From NCBI GenBank assembly GCA_028554755.1, contig JAPTOF010000014.1, positions 5,518,001 through 5,582,000 of the forward strand: a DNA stretch of 64,000 bases. Direction: 5' to 3'. Each line of letters opens with the position of its first letter. Position 1 is the stretch's first letter. The notes beneath the pieces are model-generated. The model did not search any database and was not told the DNA's origin. It saw only the letters and a program-made list of their open reading frames with translations. The position numbers and the translations under genes were made by a program. Source of the DNA: Cordia subcordata (lineage: Eukaryota; Streptophyta; Magnoliopsida; Boraginales; Cordiaceae). Below are positions 37,491-49,755 of the stretch, piece after piece.

Positions 37491-39259
37491 TGCTGGCAGA
37501 CAAAGCTTGACTTGGCAATGTAAGATTCTGTAGACAAAGGGAGCACTCTTCCTTTAAATTATAGCTACTCGCAACTTATTTTTGATATAATTTTTGTTTA
37601 TCTAGAAAATGAAAAGTAAGAAAAGTTGTGTGACTTCAACATTTTATTTGAGACAACTCCCAAGTATAGGCTGAGGTCAAGTATACATAATTAACCGAGC
37701 TAGACTTTTGAAGCATCCTTCAATACATTATTTAGGGGTTAGAGGGAAAGAATTAGGAGTGAGCAGGAGATAGAAAGTAAAGGCAATGTTGTAGAGCATG
37801 AGATTGAGGAAATACAACAATGGTATTGCTTTTTCACTATGTACCTGATGCTTTTTCTTTGTTTACGGTCTGGGCTTCTGTTGTCGTAAATTCGAATTCA
37901 GTCATCAGTTTAACAATAGTAAATCGGCTGTGGACTTCGATTATCCTATTATCCTGCAAGTTTGTACTTGATTAGATGTAATCTTTTTTATATATTTTTG
38001 TTGATTATTGTATCAATTATCAGAGGTTTGTGCTATGTCTTTTGGTCTTAAAAATGGTCTTGGTTTTGCTCATTACTCAGTGAATAAAATTTCAGATGTA
38101 TGAAAATTCTATTACCTTGTGCAGATGCACATATTGACCGTCTACAACATCATATTGTTTCGTGTTACAAAATGTCTTCTTAGCGAAAACAAAATGGACA
38201 AAGAGCCTTCCCACTGGGGAAGCCACCCTACATTACAATGCATGTCTTTGTTTGTGTATAGCCATTAATTAAGATACGTATCCATAAACATGCAAGGGGG
38301 GAAGTGAGACGGAGACGATTTAATGGTAACGAACGATAATATAGATATGATGGAATAATTTCAATAGCGTATCATTATCTCTCTCATAATATTATATGCC
38401 ATGAGAATATTTGACTTCAAGAGTAGAGAGAAGTAATTTGCAACACCGGACATCTAATTTGCCCAGTTTTCTTAATCTTAGGGGTGGCTTATTTTCCAAA
38501 TCTTAGGTGGTCCAAGCAAACATTACAATGGAGATTAAATTAAGATACAGTTTTCTTAATCTTAGGAGGTCTCAGCGAACATTTTTCGTTCTATTTTAAT
38601 GGTAATTTAATTGGAAACCAATTCCGTTAGTTTGTGATGATATTAGATATTAGTAAAACCACGGGAAGGTTTTTAAACCGGAAATCACCAAAACCACCCA
38701 ACGCATAAATCATATAGATGGTGGGGCTCTGCTTGGTTTTCTTTTTGCTTGAGTGGTTTGAGAGATTGGCGGTTTGAAGTTTTTCCGTTACACCACTATT
38801 TTAACCGTGGAGATTAAATTAAAAATACAGGTAAACTTTGGAGACTAATGATGGAATTTGCCTTTTATCTGCCTGTTAAACAGACAAACACAGCAAAGTA
38901 CAAGACAACTTGGGCCAACCCATTGAAACAAAACACTAACATAAGATGGAATTGAGACAACGCAAGAAAACTAACATAAACAAGAAACAGAACGACAACA
39001 TTACATATATATGTATACCAATGCCACAACCACAAAAGCACTGACCCACCACCCTTCAAGTACTCTCTTGGTCTTTTTGATTCAGAAAAACCCCTATTCA
39101 GCATTCATTTGTCTGCAAAACTGCATATGCAAGAATATGAATATGGTCAAAACCAAAACAGGATCCAAGGTGAAAACGAAACACTGAAAGCACCAAAACA
39201 ATAGTAAGTTATAGTAGCATTGATAGTTTATGTACCATGTGGTCTGGGAAGGAAGTCAG
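37491..39259. other. Intergenic between convergent DENN and GRF genes
   Basis: Holds the 3' UTRs of both genes. No further ORF, RNA gene or clear repeat. The minus-strand frame at 38865-39104 lies in the probable GRF 3' UTR and has no recognisable domain. Confidence 0.5.
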
Positions 39260-40826
39260 TCATGTGAAGGGGTTTGGCATTGAAATAGAGAGCTGTGTTT
39301 TAGACAGTGATTGATCAATACTAATTGACAACTTATCCTCGGAATCAGGCCATGAATCTTTGTCCTTGGGGGGTGGCCATTCATCAAAGAAATGGTGCAT
39401 CACTTTCTTGGGTGGTTGGTCATCACTTCTTGCTTCTGGTGCATAATTATGGTGTTGATATTGCTGTCTTTGTTGCCTTGAACTGTTGTCACCAAGGCTA
39501 AAAAGTTGCAGATAAGATTCCCCACTTTGTAAACCAGAAGAATCCTTCTGATTCAAATGGCCCAAGGATGCACCCATGCTTAGTTGCCAAGAATCACCCA
39601 TTGAAGAGCTGGGCATACTTCTCATGGTCCCAAAAGCTTCAGAGAGAAAAGTATGCTCACCAACTTCTTTCATCCCATGACCATAGCTGTTTCTACATAA
39701 CATTAGAATAGCAAATATTAGATTCAGTCTATAATAAGTTAGCATGCAAAGCACAAAAAATAGCCAAGAAACAATATTAATGCATTATTACAAGGGGATT
39801 AGAGAGTAGTTCAAGTGGTTGACATTAGCTCCCCTAAAGTAAGGTCCTGAGTTCAAATCTCTTGAGGAAGGGGGGGGGGTTGGGTTATGGGTGCGGGGTT
39901 TTAATAAAAAAAATGCATTACAACACATATTGAGCTAATATCAGACACTTACCTGTACTCTTTGCCTGCATGACAATAAGGACTAGATTCTAGAAGGAAG
40001 TTGTTATTGTCTTGAGATGAGAAACAAAGCCCTGATGGCCTAGAGGACGATGAATGGGGATAAGCAAAAGGGACAGAGGAGATAGAGTCATTGATGGAGC
40101 TAAATGAAGAAAGGCCTGCTGAGTGTTCGTTGTTCAGTGAGATGGGAATTGATGTTGGTGTAGGCCTTGTTGATGCTGCAATGCTTGGTGTTGGTGTCAT
40201 AACTTCCACAGGCTTTCTTGAACGGTTTCTGCCTCTGTGCATGTGTCTCTCACAGTACTTGGAATCAGGATATACTTCTTTTGAACACCTCCATTTCTTG
40301 CCATCAGTCCTCCTACACCTCCCTGGATCTGGGTCTATTTTCCTTCCATAACCCATCTGAAAACAGCTCCATCCAACTGCAAATACATCAAAAAAGAAGT
40401 TCCCATTTTTCACTTAAGAAGAGGTCATATATACACGAGGTTATTTCTAATCGATATATTCTGTCACAAATCCATCAACTTATATCTAGTGACGAATTTT
40501 TAGTGAGTTTTCATCTACTTGAAAAGCTGACATGTCAACTTCTAGTGACATTCTTTGGTTTTATTATATAAATACATATATAGACATATTTAAGAACAAG
40601 ATAAAGTAGAATCTAAACATGAGGAAAGAAGTGGATTACTGTGTTGAGGTTGGTGGAGGAGGAGTTTTGAAGAAAGTGAAGAGTCCAAGCTTCTTCTGAT
40701 GGTGTAGAGAAGATCAGGTGGAATGGGCATGCCTGAAACCATATACTTGAAGATGAGAGCTTGGTGTTCAAGTTCTTGCCATTGAGATGCTGTGAAAGGA
40801 ACTTTACTTCTTCCACTACTCAGCAT
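39260..40826 (-). CDS. GRF: Growth-regulating factor (GRF) transcription factor, QLQ-WRC
   Basis: A plant-specific transcription factor that promotes leaf and organ growth with GIF co-activators. Exons (minus): 40826-40640, 40376-39953, 39692-39260, with GT-AG borders and 347 aa in all. QLQ domain at residues about 11-46 ([20 protein letters not shown], then GMPIPPDLL), which binds GIF. WRC domain at about 77-117: a Cys3-His set (C83, C93, C104, H107) within [18 protein letters not shown] and [18 protein letters not shown], which also serves as nuclear signal and DNA contact. The C-terminus has [16 protein letters not shown] and TQLSIS blocks. The short 347-aa form, QLQ starting near residue 11 and 3 exons fit the GRF5/6-like group, though that placement is tentative. 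A miR396 site lies at the end of WRC. The start is the first ATG after a (TC)n leader, directly before the QLQ. Confidence 0.95.
39793..39913 (+). mobile_element. SINE-like retroposon in GRF intron 2, antisense to the gene
   Basis: Box A-like TAGTTCAAGTGGTTGACA, box B-like GAGTTCAAATCTC about 40 bases later, and an A-rich end (AATAAAAAAAA). It includes a run of ten G at about 39870. The layout matches the two SINE-like copies in OPR3 intron 1. Confidence 0.6.
40204..40225 (-). promoter_or_regulatory. miR396 target site in GRF mRNA
   Basis: The mRNA (minus strand) reads CCGTTCAAGAAAGCCTGTGG and on to AA, the conserved GRF site encoding RSRKPVE. It pairs with miR396 (TTCCACAGCTTTCTTGAAC) with the known one-base bulge. 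It lies at the end of the WRC coding part in exon 2. In other plants miR396 cleaves here and lowers GRF level. Confidence 0.93.
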
Positions 40827-40927
40827 GGTAAAAGAGAAAGTCTTGCCACAGATTTGATTGTCCAAACAAGAGCAGAAACAGAAGAGAAACGAAAAGAGAA
40901 AACCACAAATTTCAGGCTTCACAAAGC

Positions 40928-40950
40928 GAGAGAGAGAGAGAGAGAGAGAG
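40928..40950 (-). repeat. (TC)n tract in the GRF 5' leader
   Basis: (GA)11-12 on plus, so (CT)n in the sense strand, about 100 bp before the GRF start codon. Typical of plant 5' UTRs. Confidence 0.85.
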
Positions 40951-42884
40951 GAGGTTTTGTTAAGTGTTAAAAGCACATGGGAAGTTGTGTTGGGGTGGTA
41001 CTTCTTAGCAATAGTACTTGTATTTATTTCAGGGACCATTTGGGTTGCAGAATCTTCTTTACATGGATAATAAAACTAATGCTTCTGATCACAATGCACA
41101 ATAAACTCTCTGACCCCCCCCCCCCAAAAAAAAAAAAAAAAAGAAACGAAAGGAAATCTCTCCTGAATGTGAACTGTAGACATATAATGACTGGCACACA
41201 TCTGTTGCATCTGCTGCAACGATGCTGTCTTTATGGCAGCTCTTGTCTCTGACAAGCTATACGGAAATCCATAAACATTTAAAGAGTGGTGTGGTAAGGT
41301 TCCCAAAAACCAACTGATAAAAGTATTATTATTATTTTTCTTTTATGTCTGCAAACTTATAAGAGTTGGTGTCTGAATTCCACTGCCAGGATCATGAGAA
41401 GAGATATTTGTACGGTTTTTTCACAACTTTTACTGCAAAACTGCTCCTCCCAACTTTTACTTTTCCAACTCTGTTCCTTTTACCAGTTTATCAGTACCCA
41501 CCCCACTTACAATCTGACAGTTCTATTTGGTGCTAGTGAGTGCTTCGTCTGACCAACCTGAAAGACTGAACACGCACAGACACACATATACACACAGACA
41601 CACACTTTCTCTCTATATCTATATCCTTTCATTGTGATTAATAATACTTAAAGATGTTAACGATAAATTTTTAAATCGGTTTGCCCAAGTTAGCACTCCC
41701 TATAAAAAATGAAAATTGCATGATTTTTTTGCTTTGTTGTGTGAGGAGTGGTGGGAGCAATGTTGGTTGGAAGACCAACTCGGACATTAATGGTTATTTT
41801 CTGCTAAGTACCAAGGATCTATGTTGCATCAACTTTTAATCAGTTCAAGTGATTGATTGATATATCTCTCTTTTTGCAAAAGATTACTTATGAAAAGAAA
41901 GGACTGTTTTATTTTATTTTGAGCTAAAAAACTTTTGCTTGGATTGATTGAGCTAAAAATATCTAGTTCCTTGATGCATGGCACTTTAATGGCTACCCTA
42001 TTATTTGGGAAAAATATGTGAAAGTGGAGACAGCAGAGGTCAATAGGTTACTATTTACACCAAAGGAAGAGGTTCATCGGCTACTAAGCTACATTTGTGG
42101 CACAAACACTGCATGATTTCACCTTATCACTGGTGTTGCAGCATCGAACTAACTGGTGTTGCAGCATCGAACTAATTAAACTTAGTCAATTAACATATAG
42201 TTTTAGGAAAGTTGTTATAGTTTGTGCTTTATTGCAATACAGGGATTATCATTCTTTCGAATGGACTCGTCGTGAAAGAGCCAGGATCAACTAAATGAGA
42301 ATATTGTAAACTAAATCACTTTTTTACAATACTAAACAAGCATTGTGGAAGTTTTCGGCTCCCGTGAATCCCCGTTAGAAAGAGATGCAATTAAATAGAG
42401 TTAGTATTTTAGTATCCTCTAGGACTAGGAGCATCAATGTGAAATATGATAGTTTTACTCACTGATATTATGATCAGGTGCTGTACTAGTAATTCACTTA
42501 TTGAGGCCAATACTACATCCATGTAGGACTAGCCATAAGCAAAGCATCTAGGGGCCATCATTAAGTTGTTCAAATACATTTTCTTCCTAAATTCACTTTT
42601 CCAATTTTCCTAAAGCATTTAGTTGGTGGTAGTACACAACATTGATTGTTTCACCTCACTCTAAAAGTAATGCTTGTCAGGTTATAGTCTATCTAGGGCC
42701 ATCTGACTCACTGTTTCATCAAGGTACTTGTACATTCGAGCATGAAAAAACACCGGCAAGTGATTTTATGGAACTGAATCCACTGGTAGTGAATTCTTAA
42801 CTCGATTATAATAAGATGACGTGGATAATATACAATTGTTTTGATTTTATTCATAATGTAATAATCTTATAAGGGAACTTTACC
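40951..42884. other. GRF upstream region; no gene seen
   Basis: Presumed GRF promoter and distal DNA. It has a C10 plus A17 homopolymer junction (41116-41142), a CACACA/CTCTCT-rich patch (41571-41620), and a 23-bp tandem duplication at 42129-42174. No credible ORF. Confidence 0.4.
42129..42174. repeat. Perfect 23-bp tandem duplication
   Basis: Two adjacent copies of ACTGGTGTTGCAGCATCGAA followed by CTA, with no mismatch. Confidence 0.9.
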
Positions 42885-43215
42885 TGATCATATAGTACTA
42901 TAAGCCCTTTTAGAGTGAGGGTCGAAGCTCTACTTTGGTCCACCACCGAATCTGTCCTGTGGAAGCTATTTATTGTTAGAGCGATAAGACAGTCCATCCT
43001 ATTAGGACAAGCAACACTAACATTGCGCAACCGAGGCTTGGTGGCGTGCCATTGTGCTGAGAGCCCCGTAGGTATGTCCAACACACCGAAGGAGGGAGCG
43101 TAGCGGTTTTCCCCTAAGGGTTGTCCTATCGAAATTCCCATAAGAGAGGGCGTAGAGTGAGCGGGTTGAAGCGTCCTAAAGGCTCATACACTTAAAAGGC
43201 TTATGCCACTTGCTT
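42885..43215. other. GC-balanced island, possibly organelle-derived
   Basis: About 330 bp with much higher GC than both flanks and no T/A runs (for example GCGCAACCGAGGCTTGGTGG, GAGAGCCCCGTAGGTATG). The minus frame is open for 96 codons but I recognise no protein. The texture resembles plant mitochondrial DNA, so a nuclear mitochondrial insert is my best guess. I cannot name the organelle locus. Confidence 0.3.
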
Positions 43216-43329
43216 GTATGAATGGATGTATGGAGTTTCCCTTTTGTCCTTACAGTCCTCAGGGGTTAGAGAATGGATTAATAAAACTCATAACTCTCCC
43301 CCGTCCCACCAGTTACTAATGAAATGAGA

Positions 43330-43485
43330 GAAGTTTTGATTTTGTCATTTTTTCATCAATGCTTGCCATTGGACTAAACATCTCATTGTAGTCAATCCCG
43401 TACTATTGTGATGTGAGAAAACAGGGAGTGATTTAGTCTAGTTTTTCCTTGAAGTCCTTTTACTTAATTTTTCATCTGGGCCAAT
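43330..43485 (-). pseudogene. Scrap of copia reverse transcriptase
   Basis: Minus strand encodes YGIDYNEMFSPMAS, the conserved start of the copia RT domain (YGIDY.E.FSPVAK). The sequence upstream on that strand is broken by frameshifts. No LTR or other domain is attached. Confidence 0.65.
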
Positions 43486-44091
43486 AGGGTTTTGGGTGAT
43501 GGTACTTTTCAAACATAGATTCAAGTCTCTATGATCAAGAGGTAAGATGGGAGTTTACAGTTTAGTTATAAAGCTTTAACTTTAGCTTCTATAACTAATA
43601 CCAATCACTAAATCTGCGATGCACGGGATTTATACCTATCAGCTTGACCCCAAAAAAAAAAAAAACTGAATCATATTAACTGGTCGTGGTATATTATTCT
43701 AACAATTATCTTAGTATATTATTCTAACATTTATCTGCCATAATTAGCAGCAGTCTACCTTGGGACATCATAATGTGCAACAGAATTGCAAAAGTCAAAC
43801 CAGAATTTACCACCCTGTGGTTTGCCCTTCCTTCTACACTTGGAACATGAATTAAAAGAACCAACCATGGTCCATTTGAACGGCGACCACTTTAGCCAAA
43901 ATAACAACATTTCCTTCATACGAAATATAAAATGGTGTTAAAAGAAAGGAACAAACAGGCATACAGAGCTTCAAAAGTACGTAATGACAACAATCAACAA
44001 AGTCATCTAACTGTACCTTTGGGAAAAGGTGCTATCATTAAGATTTAGACTAAGTGATAAATATATTAAATAGTCGGAGGTAGCCTTAATG
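43486..44091. other. Intergenic, no gene recognised
   Basis: Nothing beyond short low-complexity stretches could be supported. Confidence 0.4.
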
Positions 44092-44344
44092 GATTAGGAT
44101 TCTCTCATATTAAAACTTTTTTTATATTTATATGAGAGGACCATTTCAACCTTTCATGTATTAGATAAATTTATCATCACCATTCACCTGAGACAAATCC
44201 CTAAAAGAGTAGATAATGGGATAGAGAAAAATTATTTTAAAAAATTTAACATGGATGGTAGAGATGTTTTTACCCACCCATAAATGGTCAGGATTTTCCT
44301 CATATCAATACGAGAGAAGTCCATATATGAGAGAATCTTAATCC
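44092..44344. mobile_element. MITE-like inverted repeat
   Basis: GGATTAGGATTCTCTCATAT at the left pairs with ATATGAGAGAATCTTAATCC at the right (18 of 20 positions) around about 210 bp of non-coding DNA. Target duplication unclear. Confidence 0.6.
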
Positions 44345-44909
44345 AAATATAACGACATAAAAGAAAATCAAAATTTGAGGTTTGCATCTAAACCATTGTT
44401 TGAAAGAAACAACTTCCTTAATTCTGGGTTGATTAGAATTTTACATACAAAGAAAGAATTTGTAACATGAGCATGCCCTGTGCAATAGGGCATAAAATCA
44501 GACAAAAACAAAATCATATAGACATGGCCAATAAAAATCAATCAAAATGGGCGCATTTAATGGTAGTGTTTATGAAGTTTCCAAATGAAAGTACACATAC
44601 TTTACCTTGGAATGACTTAATCTTGGCAAACAATATGACTGTGATTATAAGGCCACCTTGTGGAGTTGATAATGTTAGAGAATGATTAGTTTAAAACTAA
44701 GTTATATGGTATTTTCTGATATGATTATTAGATAATAATTATATTATCTATAATTATTATTTAATAAAAACATGTATGAGTGGTTATGACTTTTCATACA
44801 ATTGGTTGTAACTTTTTACGGTTATAAATATGAGTTATGACTTTTCATATTATTGGTTGTGACTTTTTAGAGTTATAGTTATTTGTTTTTATTTTAACAA
44901 AGAGTTATG

Positions 44910-45269
44910 TATAATGAAAATATTATTATTTAGTGAATAGTATGACAACTTTAGTGCAAACAAGTGTGAAAAACATAACATAGAAATACATGACAAAGAT
45001 AAGCATTATCTTTTATGATGATGTCATTACTGCATCATTCTTATCAATAATGATGTCATCACCTGGGTTAGCGTGATCTGTATCTATGTCAGCGCTTGTG
45101 CAATCAATGGCTTATATCAGTGCATGTGTAGCCAGGAGCTTGTGAAGATCTATATATAAGGGGTGACCCTTAGTTTTATGAAATTCAATTTCAAGACATA
45201 ATATCGTACATATTCTCTCTACTTTTTTTATATTTCTCTCTATACTATTTTGGTAGTTATTTTATAATA
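44910..45269 (+). repeat. 5' LTR of copia element 1
   Basis: Starts TATAATGAAAATATT (canonical TG changed to TA) and ends TTTTATAATA. A TATA-like CTATATATAAGGGG lies near 45152. It is 360 bp, shorter than the 3' LTR because it lacks an internal 44-bp block. Confidence 0.9.
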
Positions 45270-45329
45270 TGTTATTAACATGAGCCTCTGCCAAGCAACA
45301 ACAACGTAGCTCGAACACTTTGTGTTGGT

Positions 45330-48300
45330 TTGTCAAAAATATTACAAGGCTCTAAAAGAGCTAATATTCTATTAACTTGCAATACAAAATTAGATATTGC
45401 TGATGCACTATACTCTAGCAAATCCAGAAGAAATTTGCTAAGTTTTAAAGATATTCACCGAAATGGATATCATATTAAGGCTACAAGTGAAAATAACAAA
45501 GAAAATCTTTGTATTATTTCTTTCAAATCATGCCAGAAGCATGTATTAGAAAAACTTTCTGCTCTATCATCTGGATTATATCAGACAACTATACGAACAG
45601 TTAAGTCGCATGTTGTGCAAAAGATCCTAGAATGTTCATGCTTTGGCATGATAGACTTGGTCATCTAGGGGCAACGATGATGCGTCGAGGAATTGAGAAC
45701 ACACTTGGTCATTCTTCAAAGAACCAGTAGATTCTATTATCAAGCGATTATTTATGCATTACTTGTTCTCAAGCAAAGTTAATTGTGAGACCATCTTCAA
45801 CTAAAGTTGCTTTAGAATCCCCAAAATTTCTAGAAAGGATTCAAGGGGATATTTGTGGACCTATTCACCTACCTTGTGGTCCATTCTATTATTTTATGGT
45901 CATAATAGATGCATCAATTAAATGGTCACATGTCTGTTTATTGTCAACTAGAAATTTTGCATTTGCTAGATTACTTGCTTTAATTATTCGACTAAGGGCT
46001 CAGTTTCCTGATTTTCTTATCAAAACTATTCGACTTGATAATGCTGGTGAATTTTCATGAAAAGCGTTTAATTCTTATTGCATGTTTGTTGGAATTACTA
46101 TTAAACATCCTGTTTCTCATAATTATACTCAAAATGGTTTAGTTGAATCTTTTATCAAACGACTCCAGATCATTGCAAAACCTCTTCGTTTGAGAACAAA
46201 ACTCCTTATGTCAGCTTGCGGACAAGCAATTTTACATACTAGTGCATTAATTCGTATTAGGCCCACGGCTTATTATAAATATTGTCCATTACAACTTGTG
46301 CATGGTCATTCAACAAATATTTCTCATCAGCGTACTTTTGGTTGTGTTGTACAAGTCCCTATAGTACCCATACAACGTAGCAAAATTGGTCCATAGAGAC
46401 AACTAGGGATTTATGTTGGATTTGATTCCCCTTCCATTATTTGATTTTTAGAACTCTTGACGGGTGATCTTTTTAGAGCACGCTTTGCAGATTGTCAGTG
46501 TGATAAGATAGTAATCCTATGATTAGGGGGAGACAAATTACTATCAGAAGTACTGCATGATTTATCTTGGAATACAAAATCATTGTCCCACTTGGATCTA
46601 AGAACTAAACAATGTGAACTTGAAGTTCAAAGGATCATTCATTTGCAAAGCATTGCAAATAATTTACTCGATGCATTTATTGACACAAAGAACATTGTGA
46701 AATCACATGTAAATGCGTTGGCATGAATTGATGTCCCAGTAGGACCTATAAGAAATACAACAACAAATGCATCTAAATCATACTAGAAGCGTGGTAGACC
46801 TGTCAGAGCTAAAGACACTGTACCCCAAAAGAGGAGAACACAAGGGGAAGATACTAGAAGTATAAATCTTGAAGATTCTAAGACATTAGAAAGCATGACA
46901 AAGATAGTAAAACCAATCGATGTTGGTGAATGCATAGTCCCTGAAAAGACTGAGATACCCATAAATGAAGAAATTTCAATGAAGTATGTGCCTGTTGAAA
47001 AGATATTGATTCATGGTGACGTTATTATGAATGATATCATTGCTTTCATGGTACCACCTGAGATAAATTATGTGGATCTTGAACCACAAAGTGTGGAAGA
47101 ATGTCAACAAAAAAATGATTGGCCAAAATGGGAAGATACTATACAAGTTGAGTTGAGCTGGTTTGAAAAACGCAAGGTATTTGGACCTGTCGTCCAAACA
47201 CCTGCAGATATAAAACCTGTTGAATGTAAATGGCTGTTTGTGTGTAAGCAAAATGCTGCAAATCAAATTGTAAGATATAAAGCACGATTGGTAGCCCAAG
47301 GCTTTTAACAGAGACCTGGCATTGATTATGAGATAAACATATTTGCAAGTGATTGATGCAATTACATTTCAATTTCTTATTAAGCTAGTAACTTCGGAAA
47401 GTCTAGATATGCTTCTAATGGATGTTGTCACAGCATATTTGTATGAATCAATTGATAGTGATATATACATATAAATCCCTGAAGGATATCTTTTGCCTGA
47501 AACAAATAAAACAAAACCCTGTCATCTATTTTTAGTCAAATTACAATAATCCTTATATGGATTGAAACAGTATGAACGAATGTGGTATAATTGTCAAAGT
47601 GAATACTTCACGAAAAAGGGGTATATCTATGATCCTATCTGTTCTTGTATTTTCATAAAGAAATTGAACATAGGATTTGCAATTATTACATTATATATTG
47701 ATGATCTAAATCTTGTGAGGACTCCAGAAAAGCTCACTAGTACTGCAGCCTACTTCAAAAAGGAATTTGAAATGAAGGATTTAGGACAAACAAAATTCTG
47801 TCTTGGACTTCAAATTGAGAATCTCACTGAAGCGATTTTTTTTCCATCAATCAACTTATACAAAGAAAATCCTAAAGTGTTTTTATATGGATAAAGCTTA
47901 CCCTTTAGCAATCTTAATGGTTGTTAGGTCACTTGATGTGACAAAAGATCCTTTCCACCCTCTAGAGGATGGTGAGAAATTACTTGGTCTTGAAGTACCA
48001 TATCTCAGTGTAATTGGTGCACTAATGTATCTTGGCAATAATACAAGACTAGATGTTGCTTTTTATGTCAATTTGTTAGCAGATTTAGTGCAACTCCTAC
48101 TAAAAGGCATTGGAATGGAATTAAGGACGCATTATGCTATTTACGTGGCACATCATACATAGGCTTATTTTATTCAAGAAAGTCTCAAGCATATTTAGTT
48201 GGCTACGCAGATGCTGGATATCTATTAGACCCCATAAAGCAAGATCGCGGATGGGCTATTTATTTACTTATGGTGGCACGGCTATATCATGGCGATCCAT

Positions 48301-48658
48301 GAAACAAATCGTAACTTCTATGTCTTCAAATCATGCCGAGATCCTGGCAATTCATGAAGCTAGTCGAGAATGTAGGTGGTTAAGATCTATCATCTGACAT
48401 ATCCAGAAATTGTGTGGATTATTTTCTAGCAAAGATGAGCCAACTACATTATTTGAGGATAATGCAGCATGTATCATACAAAACAAAGGTGGATATATTA
48501 AAGACGATAGAACGCAGCATATTTCACCAAAATTCTTCTATACTCATAAGCTTCAAAAGAATAGTGTGATTGATATTCAACAAATTCGCTCAAGTGAAAA
48601 TCCAGCAGATTTGTTTACTAAAGCTTTACCGACAACAACTTTAAAGTTACATGTTTAG
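45330..48658 (+). pseudogene. Copia element 1 pol relic (protease end, integrase, RT, RNase H)
   Basis: The order is intact but the frame is broken in at least eight places. Pre-integrase: DIADALYSSKSRRNLLSFKD (45405-45465). Integrase: ERIQGDICGPIH, IIDASIKWSH, IRLDNAGEFS and NGLVESFIKRLQ hold the three acidic catalytic positions (45830-46170). RT: PKWEDTIQVELSWFEKRK, CKWLFVCKQN, YKARLVAQGF, and the active-site block LYIDDLNLV (47690). RNase H: VTSMSSNHAEILAIHEASRE, then DRTQHISPKFFYTH and RSSENPADLFTKALPT to 48658. Copia order (integrase before RT) is clear. Confidence 0.9.
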
Positions 48659-48921
48659 AAGTATGGGGTGCGTCGCCTAAAAGATTTATCACTTGTGTCA
48701 CGATGAGAGGAAAATGTATTTGTGCATTATACTTTTTCCCTTCACCAAGGTTTTTCTCCCACTAGGTTTTTCTTGGTAAGTTTTAACGAGGCAGGCCAAA
48801 TATGAGAATATCGTCATAAGAATAATGTATTCTTTTTCCTTAATTAAGTTTTTATCCCATTGGATTTTTCTTGACAAGATTTTAACAAGGCATAATCTTG
48901 TGGTGAATATCCAAGGGAGAG

Positions 48922-49339
48922 TATTATAAAAATATTATTATTTGGTGGATATTTACCAAGTGTGGGAACTACAGTGTAAACAAGTGTGAAAGACATAATA
49001 CAGGAATACATGACAAAGATAAGTACTCTCTCTTATGATAATGACAACTTGTAGATAAGCCCTATCTTTTATGATGATGTCATCGTTGCATCATCCTTAT
49101 CAACAATGATGTTATCGCCTGTGTTAGCATTATCCATTTCTAGGTTAGCACCTATCCAATCAGTAGCGTATTGTGTCAGCACATGTATAATGCTTATGTA
49201 GCTACGAGCTTGTGAAAATCTATATATAGGGGGTGGCCTCTAATTTTATGTAATTCAATTTCAAGACATAATATCATACATATTCTCTCTACTTTTCTTA
49301 TATTTCTCTCTATACTATTTTGGTAGTTATTTTATAACA
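48922..49339 (+). repeat. 3' LTR of copia element 1
   Basis: Starts TATTATAAAAATATT and ends TTTTATAACA, directly followed by TTATG. It carries an extra block (about 44 bp) that repeats GATAAG...TCTTTTATGATGATGTC, a tandem duplication absent from the 5' LTR. Confidence 0.9.
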
Positions 49340-49344
49340 TTATG

Positions 49345-49755
49345 ACTAATTTAAAAGTCACAAATATTCTTATTTCTTATTATAAATAAGAGTTTTTCAA
49401 CTATCAGAATACATTATCTTTTCAACATAGAAAACTTTCTCCCTCTTTCTTCTCTGTAAACTTCATATTAGTTCTCAAGAAGGATTTAGTGAAATTGCTG
49501 TCTATAAATCTTATGTGCTTAGATTAAATCCTAGGGGTGATTTGCCAATACCCTGCAGCAATTAGTGGGGGCAAATATCACCTTAAGGATAGTGTGATTT
49601 TACACGTTTCTGGGTACAAAACATCTTCTAGCTATATTATTTTGTTTTATAGATAAAAAATTTATGATCTGGTCAGCATACGTAATGACCCTAAAACGTA
49701 TATTTTAACTTCACATATCTACATCAATGTGGAAAGGTCGCTAGAAAAAGAATAA
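49345..49755. other. Intergenic, no gene recognised
   Basis: Host DNA continuing from the left flank of element 1. The GTTATGACT/GTCACAA words seen at 44780-44900 occur on both sides of the insertion. Confidence 0.4.

Larger units (their letters stand above)
44910..49339 (+). mobile_element. Ty1/copia retrotransposon 1: internally deleted, TSD TTATG
   Basis: 5' LTR 44910-45269, 3' LTR 48922-49339, and exact 5-bp target duplications TTATG at 44905-44909 and 49340-49344. The primer region (TTATTAACATGAGCCTCTGC) directly follows the 5' LTR. A purine tract (CCAAGGGAGAG) precedes the 3' LTR. The internal region jumps from just after the primer site into the end of protease and the pre-integrase zone, so gag and most of protease are gone. 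The rest of pol is broken. It is non-autonomous and decayed. It shares its lineage with the element at 51977-58141. Confidence 0.92.

Noticed and set aside
42851..43141. 96-codon minus-strand ORF as a host gene
   Set aside because: No family recognised and no exon signals; the open frame fits a GC-balanced insert by chance.
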